A stretch of DNA of 29,592 nucleotides from JOPF133 sp052144935 (GTDB lineage Bacteria > Acidobacteriota > Terriglobia > Bryobacterales > Bryobacteraceae): the NCBI GenBank assembly GCA_052144935.1, contig JBKQPR010000371.1, forward strand, positions 1 through 29,592, given 5' to 3'. Positions 14,772 to 22,547 of the stretch are shown here, piece after piece. The notes under the pieces are model-generated. The model was not told where the DNA came from, did no database searches, and saw only the letters and a list, made by a program, of their open reading frames with translations. Both the position numbers and the translations under genes were made by a program. Position 1 is the stretch's first letter, and every line of letters starts with the position of its first letter.

Positions 14772-15617
14772 GTGATTTCGCCAACCCACCTCCGCCGCGC
14801 TGTAACCATAGCCGTCGGAAGTTGCGCTCTGATTACGGTCCTTTCGGCATTTCAGCGGCCTTTTAAGGAATATCCGGGGCTGGAGTACAACAACTTCCCG
14901 CTGCCTCCGGATTACCAGGAAAAGACCGAGTGGGCCTTTGCCCGCCTGATGTACCCGCCGGTGGGCCGTTACTACGGCGGCGTGGAATTCAACGGGAGCT
15001 GGAAGGAAGGCGGGTCGAACTGGACGATGGATTATCCGCGCTCGGACCGGCACTTGTCGGCGGCGGTGCGGCGGCTGACGCGGATTCACGCGCGCTCGGC
15101 CGAGGAGCCCGTGGATCTGGACGACAACGACGTCTACGATTGGCCGTGGCTCTACGGCGTGGAAGTGGGGCATTGGAACCTGACGGACTACCAGGCGAAG
15201 GTGCTGCGGGAGTACCTGCTGCGCGGTGGATTCTTCATGTGCGACGACTTCCACGGCGCCATCGAGTGGGATGTGTTCCAGACCAGTATGCGCAAGGTGT
15301 TTCCCGACCGGGCGATTGTGGATCTTCCCAACGACTGTCCGATTTTCCACACGATCTACAATCTGGACGACCGCTACCAGGTGCCGGGAGCGCTGTTTTT
15401 GGAGACGCACCTGACCTACGAGAAGGGCGAAACCGGGAAGACGCCGCACTGGCGGGGCATTTACGACGACCAGGGACGGGTGATGGTGGCGATGTGCCAT
15501 AACATGGACCTGGGGGATTCCTGGGAGCACGCCGACAACCCGGAGTATCCGGAGCACTTCTCGGCGCTGGGGCTGCGGATCGGACTGAATTACATCGTGT
15601 ATGCGATGTCGCATTGA
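14772..15617 (+). CDS. DUF4159 domain protein, exported
   Basis: This is a 281-residue protein. It starts at GTG 14772, with GAGGG about 9 nt upstream. The N-terminus is a signal peptide or anchor (RRAVTIAVGSCALITVLSAF). The rest (~45-280) is the DUF4159 domain: WAFARLMYPPVGRYYGG, NWTMDYPRSDRHLSAAVRR, LREYLLRGGFFMCDDFHG and VMVAMCHNMDLGDSWEHAD. DUF4159 resembles a class I glutamine-amidotransferase-like (ThuA/flavodoxin-like) fold, and its biochemical role is unknown. In other genomes such proteins often occur near MoxR/DUF58-type genes, but none is here; the neighbour downstream is a DUF423 gene separated by a palindromic element. Confidence 0.9.
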   Translation: MISPTHLRRAVTIAVGSCALITVLSAFQRPFKEYPGLEYNNFPLPPDYQEKTEWAFARLMYPPVGRYYGGVEFNGSWKEGGSNWTMDYPRSDRHLSAAVRRLTRIHARSAEEPVDLDDNDVYDWPWLYGVEVGHWNLTDYQAKVLREYLLRGGFFMCDDFHGAIEWDVFQTSMRKVFPDRAIVDLPNDCPIFHTIYNLDDRYQVPGALFLETHLTYEKGETGKTPHWRGIYDDQGRVMVAMCHNMDLGDSWEHADNPEYPEHFSALGLRIGLNYIVYAMSH

Positions 15618-15621
15618 GTGG

Positions 15622-15770
15622 GGGCTCCGTTTTTCACCGCGGAGGGTGCCCCCTGGGCTCGGAGAACACAGAGGCTACGCAGAGAAAACAAACCAGAGAA
15701 TTCGTCTCTGCGGTTCCTCCGCGATCTCCGGGCCCCGGGGGGCACCCCCCCGCGGTGAAAAACGGAGCCC
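15622..15770. repeat. Large imperfect palindrome / MITE-like element
   Basis: The left arm 15622-15665 begins GGGCTCCGTTTTTCACCGCGG and the right arm 15725-15770 is its near-perfect inverse. The interior carries a second inverted pair, GCAGAGA (15679-15685) and TCTCTGC (15705-15711), so almost the whole 149 nt can fold into one stem. It begins 4 nt after the DUF4159 stop. The Shine-Dalgarno of the next gene lies at its right edge (~15770-15776). It contains no open frame. Confidence 0.88.
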
Positions 15771-15783
15771 GAGGAGACAGCGA

Positions 15784-16158
15784 ATGACGTGGAGTGCGGC
15801 GGGGGCCCTGCTGATGGCGCTGGGCGTGATCCTGGGGGCGTTTGGCGCGCACGGGTTGCGCGGCCGGCTGGACGCTTATTCCATGAGCGTGTATGAAAAA
15901 GCGGTCTTCTACCACTTCATTCACGCGCTGGGGATCCTGATCGTTGCGATTCTGCCCAAAACCGGGACGTTTTCGGAAAACGCGGCGGGGTGGGTTTGCA
16001 CACTGCTGGCGGCGGGCATCGCGATCTTCTCAGGCAGTCTTTACGCGCTGGCAATCACCGGCAACCGCATGCTGGGCGCGATTGCCCCGGTGGGCGGAAT
16101 GTCGATGATCGCCGCCTGGCTGCTGCTGGGATGGTATTTGCTTCCGCGCCGCGGATAG
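15784..16158 (+). CDS. DUF423 (YgdD-type) small membrane protein
   Basis: This is a 124-residue integral membrane protein with four predicted helices (AAGALLMALGVILGAFGAHG, FYHFIHALGILIVAILP, WVCTLLAAGIAIFSGSLYAL, GGMSMIAAWLLLGWYLL). The GAFGAHGL and YEKAVFYHFIHALG segments are hallmark DUF423 signatures. The function is unknown. ATG 15784 is selected because GAGGAGA lies 7-8 nt upstream and the family starts there; reading further upstream would cross the palindromic element. Confidence 0.93.
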   Translation: MTWSAAGALLMALGVILGAFGAHGLRGRLDAYSMSVYEKAVFYHFIHALGILIVAILPKTGTFSENAAGWVCTLLAAGIAIFSGSLYALAITGNRMLGAIAPVGGMSMIAAWLLLGWYLLPRRG

Positions 16159-16167
16159 ACGCCACGG

Positions 16168-16199
16168 AGGGGCACGGAAGGCCGAGCCGGCCCTCCCCT
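16168..16199. terminator. Possible hairpin between convergent genes
   Basis: AGGGG (16168-16172) pairs with CCCCT (16195-16199), enclosing GGCC-GAGCC-GGCC. It lies between the DUF423 gene (+) and the zinc-ribbon gene (-). There is no U-tract, so factor-independent termination is uncertain. Confidence 0.35.
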
Positions 16200-16224
16200 T
16201 GCCACTGCGGAAAGATGGCCGGGA

Positions 16225-16536
16225 CTATCGATTGCCCCCCACGGCCGCCGAAGTAGCCTTCCGGCTGAGGAAGCATTCGCGGCAATATACCGGCCGGCCT
16301 TGGGTTGGCTTGAAGGGCACCGTGGTTTCCCGGCCGCATTGAGAGCAGGTGGTCATGGTTTCCGTCTTGGCAAAGCCCGAGGTCGAGGAACCCGCGCGCT
16401 TGGTCTTGCAATTCTTGCAGCGCTTAGGCTCGTTTTTGAAATTCTTGTCGTGGAAGAAGTGCTGTTCTCCCGCTGTGAATACGAAATCTGCTCCGCAGTC
16501 TACGCACTTGAGGACGCGGTCCTGGAAATCCGCCAT
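16225..16536 (-). CDS. Double zinc-ribbon protein (zf-trcl-like)
   Basis: This is a 103-residue protein with two four-cysteine sites: Cys11/14 with Cys40/43 (VLKCVDCGADFVFTAGEQ, PKRCKNCKTKR), and Cys64/67 with Cys85/88 (TTCSQCGRETTVPF, RPVYCRECF). The first matches the probable zinc-ribbon family zf-trcl, the second a generic CxxC ribbon. A Ser/Thr/Gly-rich linker joins them. It is probably a nucleic-acid- or ribosome-associated small protein, which is inference. It lies 95 nt downstream of rpsU on the same strand, with a possible hairpin between them. Confidence 0.85.
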   Translation of the reverse strand: MADFQDRVLKCVDCGADFVFTAGEQHFFHDKNFKNEPKRCKNCKTKRAGSSTSGFAKTETMTTCSQCGRETTVPFKPTQGRPVYCRECFLSRKATSAAVGGNR

Positions 16537-16586
16537 ATCAACTGTGCCCCGTTAGTCAACCTGAACTACTGTCGGATTCAGATGAC

Positions 16587-16621
16587 GGGCGCGAGCGGAA
16601 TTCTTGAGAACGCCCGCGCCC
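16587..16621 (-). terminator. Hairpin downstream of rpsU
   Basis: GGGCGCGAGCG (16587-16597) and CGCCCGCGCCC (16611-16621) form an 11-bp stem with one mismatch and a 13-nt loop, just past the rpsU stop. No U-tract follows, so it could attenuate rather than stop transcription into the zinc-ribbon gene. Confidence 0.45.
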
Positions 16622-16631
16622 GCCACTCGGT

Positions 16632-16829
16632 TTACTCGATCTCCCGGCGATTCTTCTTCCGGTTTCGTTTGCGAGCCAGCGCCTGCTTGGCCCGTAGCTT
16701 CTCACCCGGTTTCAAGTAAAAGGAGTGTCTTTTGACCTCCTTGATGATGTCCTCCTGCTGGACCTTGCGCTTGAAACGGCGAAGGGCGTTTTCCAACGTT
16801 TCGCCCTCTTGAAGCTTCACTTCAGCCAA
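16632..16829 (-). CDS. rpsU: 30S ribosomal protein S21
   Basis: This is a 65-residue small-subunit ribosomal protein involved in translation initiation. It reads AEVKLQEGETLENALRRFKR, then KVQQEDIIKEVKRHSFYLK, with a very basic tail (ARKRNRKKNRRE), all typical of S21. TTG 16829 is chosen as start because GGGAGGTG (16838-16845 on this strand) lies 8 nt upstream and the first codons then encode the canonical (M)AEVKL start. A longer in-frame ATG at 16856 would place the Shine-Dalgarno inside the protein. The gene is divergent from glgC and has its own promoter (16961-16988), giving a 5' leader of ~125 nt. Confidence 0.93.
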   Translation of the reverse strand: MAEVKLQEGETLENALRRFKRKVQQEDIIKEVKRHSFYLKPGEKLRAKQALARKRNRKKNRREIE

Positions 16830-16960
16830 ACGAAATACACCTCCCAACTGGACCAAAATTCCCGTGCGTGGTTAGGGATTCTGTTTCAGAGACCTGACCT
16901 GCTTCGGACCGCGAGGCGTTTCCCCAAAATTTCCTGCACTGCGCACAGAAGGTACCTGAT

Positions 16961-16988
16961 ATCATAAGTGGTTGATAGATAAAGTCAA
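16961..16988 (-). promoter_or_regulatory. Promoter of rpsU
   Basis: On the minus strand TTGACT (16983-16988), a 16-nt AT-rich spacer and TATGAT (16961-16966). This is among the most AT-rich stretches of the window. The predicted start of transcription is near 16954, leaving a leader of ~125 nt before TTG 16829. Confidence 0.7.
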
Positions 16989-17064
16989 GCGTAATTTTCA
17001 GGCGGCCGCCCGGGGGAACCCCGCGTGTCGGCCAATTCACTTTCTTTTCAGGAACTTGCGCTGA

Positions 17065-18273
17065 ATGGAAAATGTTGTGGCGATTTTGTTGGCGGGGGGT
17101 GCGGGTGAGCGTCTGTTCCCCTTGACCAGGGATACGGCCAAGCCCGCGGTTCCGTTCGGGGGGGCCTACCGCATCATCGATTTCACCCTGTCTAACTGCA
17201 TCAATTCCGACATTCGTCGAATTTTTATCCTAACACAGTATAAGTCGTTGGAACTGATCCGCCATGTGCGCGACGGGTGGAACATTTTGTCCGCCGCACT
17301 GGGCGAATACATCGAGACGATTCCGCCGATGAAACGGGTCGGCGACGAATGGTGGTATCAGGGGACGGCGGACGCGGTATTTCAGAATTTTCAGAGCATC
17401 GAGGCGGAGGCGCCGGAGCAGACCCTGATCCTCGCGGCGGACCAGATTTACAAGATGAACTACCGCGACATGCTGGACTGGCACCACCGGCACCGCGCGG
17501 ACGTCACTGTCGCCACCATCCAGGTGGAACCGGAACAGGCGGAGCGGTTCGGAGTGGCGGAGATCGACTCCGATCACCGGATCGTGGGGTTCGAGGAAAA
17601 GCCCAAGCACGGCAACCCAACTCCCTCGCCGTTCGATCCCGCCATGGTGAGCGCCTCGATGGGGATTTACCTGTTCGAGACCGAGGTGCTGCTGAAGGCG
17701 CTGCACGAAGACGCCGGCGACGCCACGTCCAGCCACGATTTCGGCAGAGACGTGATTCCGCGCAACCTGGACAGGTTGCGGGTGGTGGCCTACGATTTCC
17801 GCGACATCAACGCCAAGCGGGTCCGCTACTGGCGCGACGTGGGCACGCTGGACGCCTATTACGAAGCCAACATGGATTTGGTGTCGGTGACGCCGGAGTT
17901 CAACCTCTACGACCGGAACTGGGTGATTCGCACGAAAATGACCCAGCAGCCGCCGGCCAAGTTCGTCTTCGCACAGGAAGGGCGGCGGATGGGGATTGCG
18001 GTGGACTCGATCGTGTCGGCGGGGTGCATCGTTTCCGGCGGGCGGGTGGTACATAGCATTCTGTCGCCGGGCGTGCGGGTAAACAGCTATTGCGAAGTGG
18101 AGTATTCGATTCTGATGCCGGGCGCGGAGATCGGGCGGTACAGCCGGATCCGCCGGGCGATTGTGAACACCAATGTGAAGGTGGAGGATTCGGCGGCGAT
18201 CGGGTTCGATCCAGCCGCCGACCGGGCCAAAGGCTATACCGTGACCGAGGGCGGAGTGGTGGTGGTGGGGTAG
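17065..18273 (+). CDS. glgC: Glucose-1-phosphate adenylyltransferase (ADP-glucose pyrophosphorylase)
   Basis: Makes ADP-glucose from ATP and glucose-1-phosphate, the committed step of bacterial glycogen synthesis, in the cytoplasm. The 402-residue length is normal. The nucleotidyltransferase loop is AILLAGGAGERLFPLT, followed by DTAKPAVPFGGAYRIIDF with the conserved catalytic/allosteric Lys. Also visible are WYQGTADAVFQN, ILAADQIYKMNY, GFEEKPKHGNP and MGIYLFETEVL. The C-terminal left-handed beta-helix (~290-400; CIVSGGRVVHSILSPGVRVN, SILMPGAEIGRYSRIRRAIV) is present. ATG 17065 is preceded by AGGA at ~11 nt. The gene stands alone between rpsU (divergent) and eno, with no other glycogen genes in the window. 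Confidence 0.97.
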   Translation: MENVVAILLAGGAGERLFPLTRDTAKPAVPFGGAYRIIDFTLSNCINSDIRRIFILTQYKSLELIRHVRDGWNILSAALGEYIETIPPMKRVGDEWWYQGTADAVFQNFQSIEAEAPEQTLILAADQIYKMNYRDMLDWHHRHRADVTVATIQVEPEQAERFGVAEIDSDHRIVGFEEKPKHGNPTPSPFDPAMVSASMGIYLFETEVLLKALHEDAGDATSSHDFGRDVIPRNLDRLRVVAYDFRDINAKRVRYWRDVGTLDAYYEANMDLVSVTPEFNLYDRNWVIRTKMTQQPPAKFVFAQEGRRMGIAVDSIVSAGCIVSGGRVVHSILSPGVRVNSYCEVEYSILMPGAEIGRYSRIRRAIVNTNVKVEDSAAIGFDPAADRAKGYTVTEGGVVVVG

Positions 18274-18605
18274 CACAACAAGGGCTCAGCCCCTCGCGCG
18301 CCGCGACGATTTTGGCGGGGCAGGCGATCACCCTGTATCGTCTGCCATCGGTGCGAAGCGCCGGGGTTGCGTCCAAGCTGCGGTGTGGGGCAGCCAATCC
18401 TGGCTGCCGCCGGCTTTCAGCCGGCGCTGGAGACGCTCCGGGTTTGGGCCTGATCCAAGAGGCCGCCTGAAAGGCGGCTGCAGCCAAGATTGGCTGCCCC
18501 ACAGACTGCCGTGGCGCAAGGGCTTGTGGCAAGTGTCGTGGCAGCGTGCGAGGTTTTGTGCCTGGGCTGCCAGGGCTTGTGCAACGGGCTGGAGTAAAAG
18601 GACTT
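18274..18605. other. Spacer between glgC and eno
   Basis: This ~330-nt region contains no gene. It holds a small GGGCT-C-AGCCC palindrome just after glgC, the long inverted repeat at 18385-18502, and a CCTGG-GCTG-CCAGG hairpin at 18561-18574 upstream of eno. No clear promoter for eno was found. Confidence 0.6.
18385..18502. repeat. Long inverted repeat with local hairpins in each arm
   Basis: Two 41-nt arms (18385-18425 and 18462-18502) are inverse copies with four differences. Each arm itself folds into two small hairpins: CAGCCA-(4 nt)-TGGCTG, and GCCGGC-TTTCA-GCCGGC on the left or GCCGCC-TGAAA-GGCGGC on the right. Two of the four arm differences compensate each other within the second hairpin. 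The 36-nt centre shows no gene. Length and structure resemble REP/MITE-type elements. Confidence 0.9.
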
Positions 18606-19889
18606 ATGACGACGATTGTTCGGATAGTTGGACGGGAGATTCTCGACTCGCGTGGGAATCCGACGGTGGAAGCGGATGTCTATCTCGCGGACGGGAGCAT
18701 GGGGCGGGCGGCGGTGCCGTCGGGCGCCTCCACCGGCGAACATGAAGCGGTGGAGCTGAGAGACGGCGACAAGTCGCGTTATCTCGGCAAGGGCACGCTG
18801 AAGGCGGTTGGCCATATCAACGGGGAGATCGCGGCGGCGCTCCACGGCAAGGACGCGGCGCAGCAGGCCGAGATCGACGGCATCATGATCGCGCTGGACG
18901 GAACCGCCAATAAGGCGCGGCTGGGCGCCAATGCCATCCTGGCGGTTTCCATGGCAGCCGCGCGGGCCGCGGCGGCGGCCGGACGCACGCCGCTCTACCG
19001 CTACCTGGGCGGGGTGGGCGCGGCCACGCTGCCGGTGCCGCAGATGAACATCATCAACGGCGGAGCGCACGCCGACAATTCGGTGGACGTGCAGGAGTTC
19101 ATGATCTGCCCCGTCGGGGCGGCGAAGTTCTCCGAGGCCCTGCGCATGGGCGTGGAGGTGTTCCACACCCTGAAAAAAGTGCTCCACAAGAAGGGCTATT
19201 CGACGGCGGTGGGCGACGAGGGCGGTTTCGCTCCCATGCTGAAGTCCAACGAGGAGGCCATCGAAAGCGTGCTGGAGGCCATCACGCAGGCCGGATACAA
19301 GCCCGGCGAACAGGTGGGCATCTGCCTCGATCCGGCCGCCAGCGAATTCTACCAGGACGGCAAGTACGTCTTTAAGAAGTCCGATAACAGCCGGCGCAGC
19401 TCCGAGGAGATGGTGGAGTTCTGGGCCCACTGGGTGCGGCAGTATCCGGCGATTCTGTCCCTGGAAGACGGCATGTCCGAAGAGGACTGGCCCGGGTGGA
19501 AACTGCTGACCGAGACGCTGGGGTCGAAAATCCAGCTTGTGGGCGACGACATTTTCGTCACCAACCCGGCGATCTTCCAGCGCGGCATCGACGAGGACAT
19601 CGCCAACTCGATTCTGATCAAGCTGAATCAGATCGGCACGGTTACCGAAACGTTGGACTGCATGCACATGGCGTCGCGGGCGTGCTACACGGCGGTAGTT
19701 TCGCACCGCTCGGGGGAGACTGAGGATCCGTTCATCGCCGACTTCGTGGTGGCCACCGGGGCGGGGCAGATCAAGACGGGATCGGCCAGCCGCACGGACC
19801 GCATCGCCAAGTACAACCAGTTGCTGCGCATCGAAGAAAGGCTGGGGCCGGCCGCGCAGTTCCTGGGCAGAAAGGCGTTCCGGCAATGA
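18606..19889 (+). CDS. eno: Enolase (phosphopyruvate hydratase)
   Basis: Converts 2-phosphoglycerate to phosphoenolpyruvate in glycolysis; also a typical RNA-degradosome component in some bacteria. The 427-residue length is standard. Landmarks are REILDSRGNPTVEADV, GAIPSGASTGEHEAVE-type loop (seen as PSGASTGEHEAVELRD), VGDEGGFAP, LSLEDGMSEEDW, GDDIFVTNP, ILIKLNQIGT with catalytic Lys, and SHRSGETEDPFIAD. ATG 18606 is chosen because the family starts with (M)xxI.RIxGREILDSRG and AAAAGGA lies ~5 nt upstream; an earlier in-frame ATG would add sequence foreign to enolases. It overlaps gpmA by 4 nt (ATGA), so two consecutive-acting glycolytic enzymes are co-translated. Confidence 0.97.
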   Translation: MTTIVRIVGREILDSRGNPTVEADVYLADGSMGRAAVPSGASTGEHEAVELRDGDKSRYLGKGTLKAVGHINGEIAAALHGKDAAQQAEIDGIMIALDGTANKARLGANAILAVSMAAARAAAAAGRTPLYRYLGGVGAATLPVPQMNIINGGAHADNSVDVQEFMICPVGAAKFSEALRMGVEVFHTLKKVLHKKGYSTAVGDEGGFAPMLKSNEEAIESVLEAITQAGYKPGEQVGICLDPAASEFYQDGKYVFKKSDNSRRSSEEMVEFWAHWVRQYPAILSLEDGMSEEDWPGWKLLTETLGSKIQLVGDDIFVTNPAIFQRGIDEDIANSILIKLNQIGTVTETLDCMHMASRACYTAVVSHRSGETEDPFIADFVVATGAGQIKTGSASRTDRIAKYNQLLRIEERLGPAAQFLGRKAFRQ

Positions 19890-20632
19890 CCAAGCTGGTG
19901 TTGGTGCGCCACGGGGAAAGCACCTGGAACAAGGAAAACCGCTTCACCGGATGGACCGATGTGGACCTCTCGGAGAAGGGCCGCCAGGAGGCCCAGGAAG
20001 CCGGCGAGGTGCTGCGGCGGGAGGGCTACGTCTTCGACGTAGCCTACACCTCGGTGCTGAAACGCGCGATTCGCACGCTGTGGATGGTGCTGGACGAAAT
20101 GGACCTGATGTGGATTCCAGTCCACCGCTCGTGGCGGCTGAACGAGCGGCATTACGGCGCGCTGCAAGGGCTGAACAAGGCCGAGACGGCGGAGAAGTTC
20201 GGCGAGGCCCAGGTGAAGATCTGGCGGCGCAGCTACGATATCCGGCCGCCGGCCTTGACGCCGGACGACCCGCGTTTCCCCGGCCGCGACCCCCGCTACG
20301 CCGGGTTGAGCGCGGACGATCTGCCGCTGACCGAGTGCCTGAAGGACACCGTGGCGCGCTTCCTGCCGCTGTGGCACGAGACCATCGCGCCGGCCATCGG
20401 GGAGGGGCGCAAGGTGCTGATCGCGGCGCACGGCAACAGCTTGCGGGCGCTGGTGAAGTACCTGGACAACATCCCCGAAGCGGACATCGTGGAGCTGAAC
20501 ATCCCCACGGGGATGCCGCTGGTGTACGAGCTGGACGACGAGCTGAAGCCGCTGAACCGCTATTACCTGGGAGATCCCGAGAAGGTGAAGGCGGCCATGG
20601 AGGCGGTGGCGGCGCAGGGGAAGAAGAAGTAG
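19886..20632 (+). CDS. gpmA: 2,3-bisphosphoglycerate-dependent phosphoglycerate mutase
   Basis: Interconverts 3- and 2-phosphoglycerate, the step before enolase. The 248 residues match the family. The phosphohistidine is His9 in LVLVRHGESTWNKENRF, followed by TGWTDVDLSEKGRQEA. Also present are YTSVLKRAIRTLWMVLDEMD, WRLNERHYGALQGLNKAET and the second catalytic His in IAAHGNSLRALVKYLDN. ATG 19886 overlaps the eno stop, indicating translational coupling with eno. The last residues (AAQGKKK) are a lysine tail. Confidence 0.97.
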   Translation: MTKLVLVRHGESTWNKENRFTGWTDVDLSEKGRQEAQEAGEVLRREGYVFDVAYTSVLKRAIRTLWMVLDEMDLMWIPVHRSWRLNERHYGALQGLNKAETAEKFGEAQVKIWRRSYDIRPPALTPDDPRFPGRDPRYAGLSADDLPLTECLKDTVARFLPLWHETIAPAIGEGRKVLIAAHGNSLRALVKYLDNIPEADIVELNIPTGMPLVYELDDELKPLNRYYLGDPEKVKAAMEAVAAQGKKK

Positions 20633-20718
20633 GCGCTGAGGGCGGGGACTGGGAGTTCGCGGGGCTGCGGGCGCTGCCTGGGGTCAGGCTGGCGTCTGGT
20701 GCCGGGGTATGGGCGAGG

Positions 20719-21009
20719 CTAGTCCGAAGGTGGCCAGCGTTGTGCACCGTGGATCACGTTGGCGATTTCAATCGTCTCCGCGTGTTCCAGTACTCGATAG
20801 ACCACAATGAATGGAAGCGGCGGCAGGGGCAGTTCGCGGGTTCCGTACACTCTGCCCGCCTTTCCAAGATTTGGAAACGTCGCGAGGGTCCCGGCGCGCT
20901 CATATATATCTCGCGCAGTGCGTTGCGCTGCGGCCGGATTCTCCTGGCTGATATATTCAACGATGCGCTCAAGGTCGTCGGCTGCTTCGGGTGACCAGCG
21001 AATCTGCAT
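20719..21009 (-). CDS. ParE/RelE-family toxin
   Basis: This 96-residue protein is likely a gyrase inhibitor or ribosome-dependent mRNA interferase. It begins MQIRWSPEAADDLERIVEY and has helical NPAAAQRTARDIYERAGTL, then LGKAGRVYGTRELPLPPLPF and the core strand IVVYRVLEHAETIEIANVIHG, a ParE-type layout. Which target it uses cannot be read from sequence. Its ATG follows the stop of the upstream antitoxin without any spacing (TAG then ATG), as expected for tightly coupled toxin-antitoxin pairs. It is convergent with gpmA. Confidence 0.9.
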   Translation of the reverse strand: MQIRWSPEAADDLERIVEYISQENPAAAQRTARDIYERAGTLATFPNLGKAGRVYGTRELPLPPLPFIVVYRVLEHAETIEIANVIHGAQRWPPSD

Positions 21010-21234
21010 CTACCGGCGAAACATCTGTTCGATGCGGGAGCCTACTTCCTCATGCGTAAGGAACTCCCCGCGGTCGAGCTGTTCCAGGCCCTTCCTCACC
21101 TTCTGTCGAAACCAGGCATCGTGGTCAAGGTAGTGCTCGACAAGCTGCTGAACATACTCTTCCGAGCGGCTGCTGTTCTCAGCCGCGACCCTATTGAGCT
21201 TGTCTTGCAGGGCCGCAGTGAAATGGACTTCCAT
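21010..21234 (-). CDS. Antitoxin of the ParE/RelE-type pair
   Basis: This is a 74-residue antitoxin (MEVHFTAALQDKLNRVAAE...). The N-terminus can form a ribbon-helix-helix (EVHFTAALQDKLNRVAAE, RSEEYVQQLVEHYLD). The acidic/aromatic C-terminus (FRQKVRKGLEQLDRGEFL, THEEVGSRIEQMF) resembles regions that wrap around ParE-type toxins. ATG 21234 is chosen because the ribbon begins there; an in-frame TTG at 21270 coincides with a possible -35 box (TTGACA, 21265-21270). TACGCT 17 nt further would place the transcription start close to ATG 21234. It probably autorepresses the pair, as is usual. Confidence 0.85.
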   Translation of the reverse strand: MEVHFTAALQDKLNRVAAENSSRSEEYVQQLVEHYLDHDAWFRQKVRKGLEQLDRGEFLTHEEVGSRIEQMFRR

Positions 21235-21402
21235 TACTTTCAGCGTAGGGATAGCAAGGCCAAGTGTCAAGGGGGCCTAAGCCCGACAAAAATGACCGAC
21301 CCGAACACCCGGTTGCTCCAACGGGCCAATTCATGGGATGATCCGGCTATGGGGGGATCGTCCCGCGCGGAAGATCTTGGGACCCTCGCGGGGGCCGGTC
21401 GT

Positions 21403-22533
21403 ATGAGGGCTTCGCGATTGCGGACCTGGGTCGCGAGGTTTGCTGTATGGCCTATCATATTCTTTGCATTGAGCGTGACTGCCGATGCACAGTTCAAAGA
21501 GGTTGGGCCTCCTCCGTTTTCGCCAACTGTTGCGCGTCAGAAGATCCGGACGTCGTTAGATAGAGTCGATCCGAGTAATCGCCATGAGACCATCGACACC
21601 CTTAACGGACTGGTCCCCTGGTACAGAGATATTCTCGACGAAGAACTGATTGCGGCCTGGCAAAAAGACGGAAGGGCGAATCTGACGCAGGTGATCGAAC
21701 CGCTGGCCGATGCGCGCCTGGCCTCGGCGATCATCGACTACTCCTGGCGCCAGGCGGCTCAAGCTACGTTCAATCTTACTTATGCGCCGATGTTCGGACA
21801 CCTGATGGAACGCTATCCGGATAGTGCTAAGCCCTTCCTCACCGATCTGCTCGCACCCGCGGCAAACGGACAGCAGACACTGAATCTGTCGCCGCCGGAG
21901 GCAGAGGCTGTCTGCAGAATTCTGCTGGACATGCCGGATATCGGCACGTGGAAGAAGAGCGCCTTGCAGATCCTCCCGCATTACCGCCTGGTAGCCGAGC
22001 GCCTCCTGGCTCAGGATGTGCAAGGGGCCGACCAGGAAAAGAGTTATCGGGCTCAGCTCTGGCAAAGGGAACTCAGAGGGGATGTGCCCGGTATCGCGAA
22101 CCAGCCGCCAAGCCCGCGAGGCAAGCCGGCGGTTTCCCCGCCCCCGGTTGCCGGCCGCGCGCCCGCCGGCAATCAAAACCAGGCGCCGACTCTGGCGCAG
22201 CGCAACGCTATTGACCGGGCGCCAACGCCATCGGCGGCCAATTCGGCGGCGGCACAACCGCCCCCTCCCTCCGCTCCTATCCCTTCCGCGCCGCCGTCGC
22301 TCTACTGGGGGGCTAGATCCGGCACTCTCCAATCGAGCGGCGGCCCCATCCCGCAGAACGCCGAGTACGTGTTCCGGAATCTGCCGCTGGTGAAAATGCA
22401 GCTCGACTACGACACAAAAATCTGGGAGGCGCGCCTCGTGCCTGGTGAAGGACAGACGCAAAGGTTGCTTGTCAGAAACATAAGCTCCGGCCCGCAGAAG
22501 CGCTGTGTCGTGCGATGGAGTATTGTTCCATAA
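21403..22533 (+). CDS. Secreted protein of unknown function, first gene of a three-gene operon
   Basis: Not recognised. From ATG 21403 the N-terminus is a long signal peptide (ARFAVWPIIFFALSVTADAQ). Residues ~30-225 are helical (KIRTSLDRVDPSNRHETIDT, LDEELIAAWQKDGRANLT, LSPPEAEAVCRILLDMPDIG). Residues ~235-300 form a Pro/Ala/Ser linker. The last ~75 residues are beta-rich (RNLPLVKMQLDYDTKIWEAR, RLLVRNISSGPQKRCVVRW). The frame is open upstream to 21052, overlapping the antitoxin gene; the signal peptide decides for 21403, although no strong Shine-Dalgarno is seen there. The next gene's ribosome site overlaps this stop, so all three genes are one transcript. Confidence 0.75.
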   Translation: MRASRLRTWVARFAVWPIIFFALSVTADAQFKEVGPPPFSPTVARQKIRTSLDRVDPSNRHETIDTLNGLVPWYRDILDEELIAAWQKDGRANLTQVIEPLADARLASAIIDYSWRQAAQATFNLTYAPMFGHLMERYPDSAKPFLTDLLAPAANGQQTLNLSPPEAEAVCRILLDMPDIGTWKKSALQILPHYRLVAERLLAQDVQGADQEKSYRAQLWQRELRGDVPGIANQPPSPRGKPAVSPPPVAGRAPAGNQNQAPTLAQRNAIDRAPTPSAANSAAAQPPPPSAPIPSAPPSLYWGARSGTLQSSGGPIPQNAEYVFRNLPLVKMQLDYDTKIWEARLVPGEGQTQRLLVRNISSGPQKRCVVRWSIVP

Positions 22534-22547
22534 TCAAGGAGGGCGCT

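Noticed and set aside
13889..14809. Open frames of ~280-306 codons on both strands through the 69-bp array, resembling repeat proteins
   Set aside because: Open in several frames at once because the period is divisible by 3; irregular units shift frame without producing stops, and no signal peptide or ribosome site was seen.
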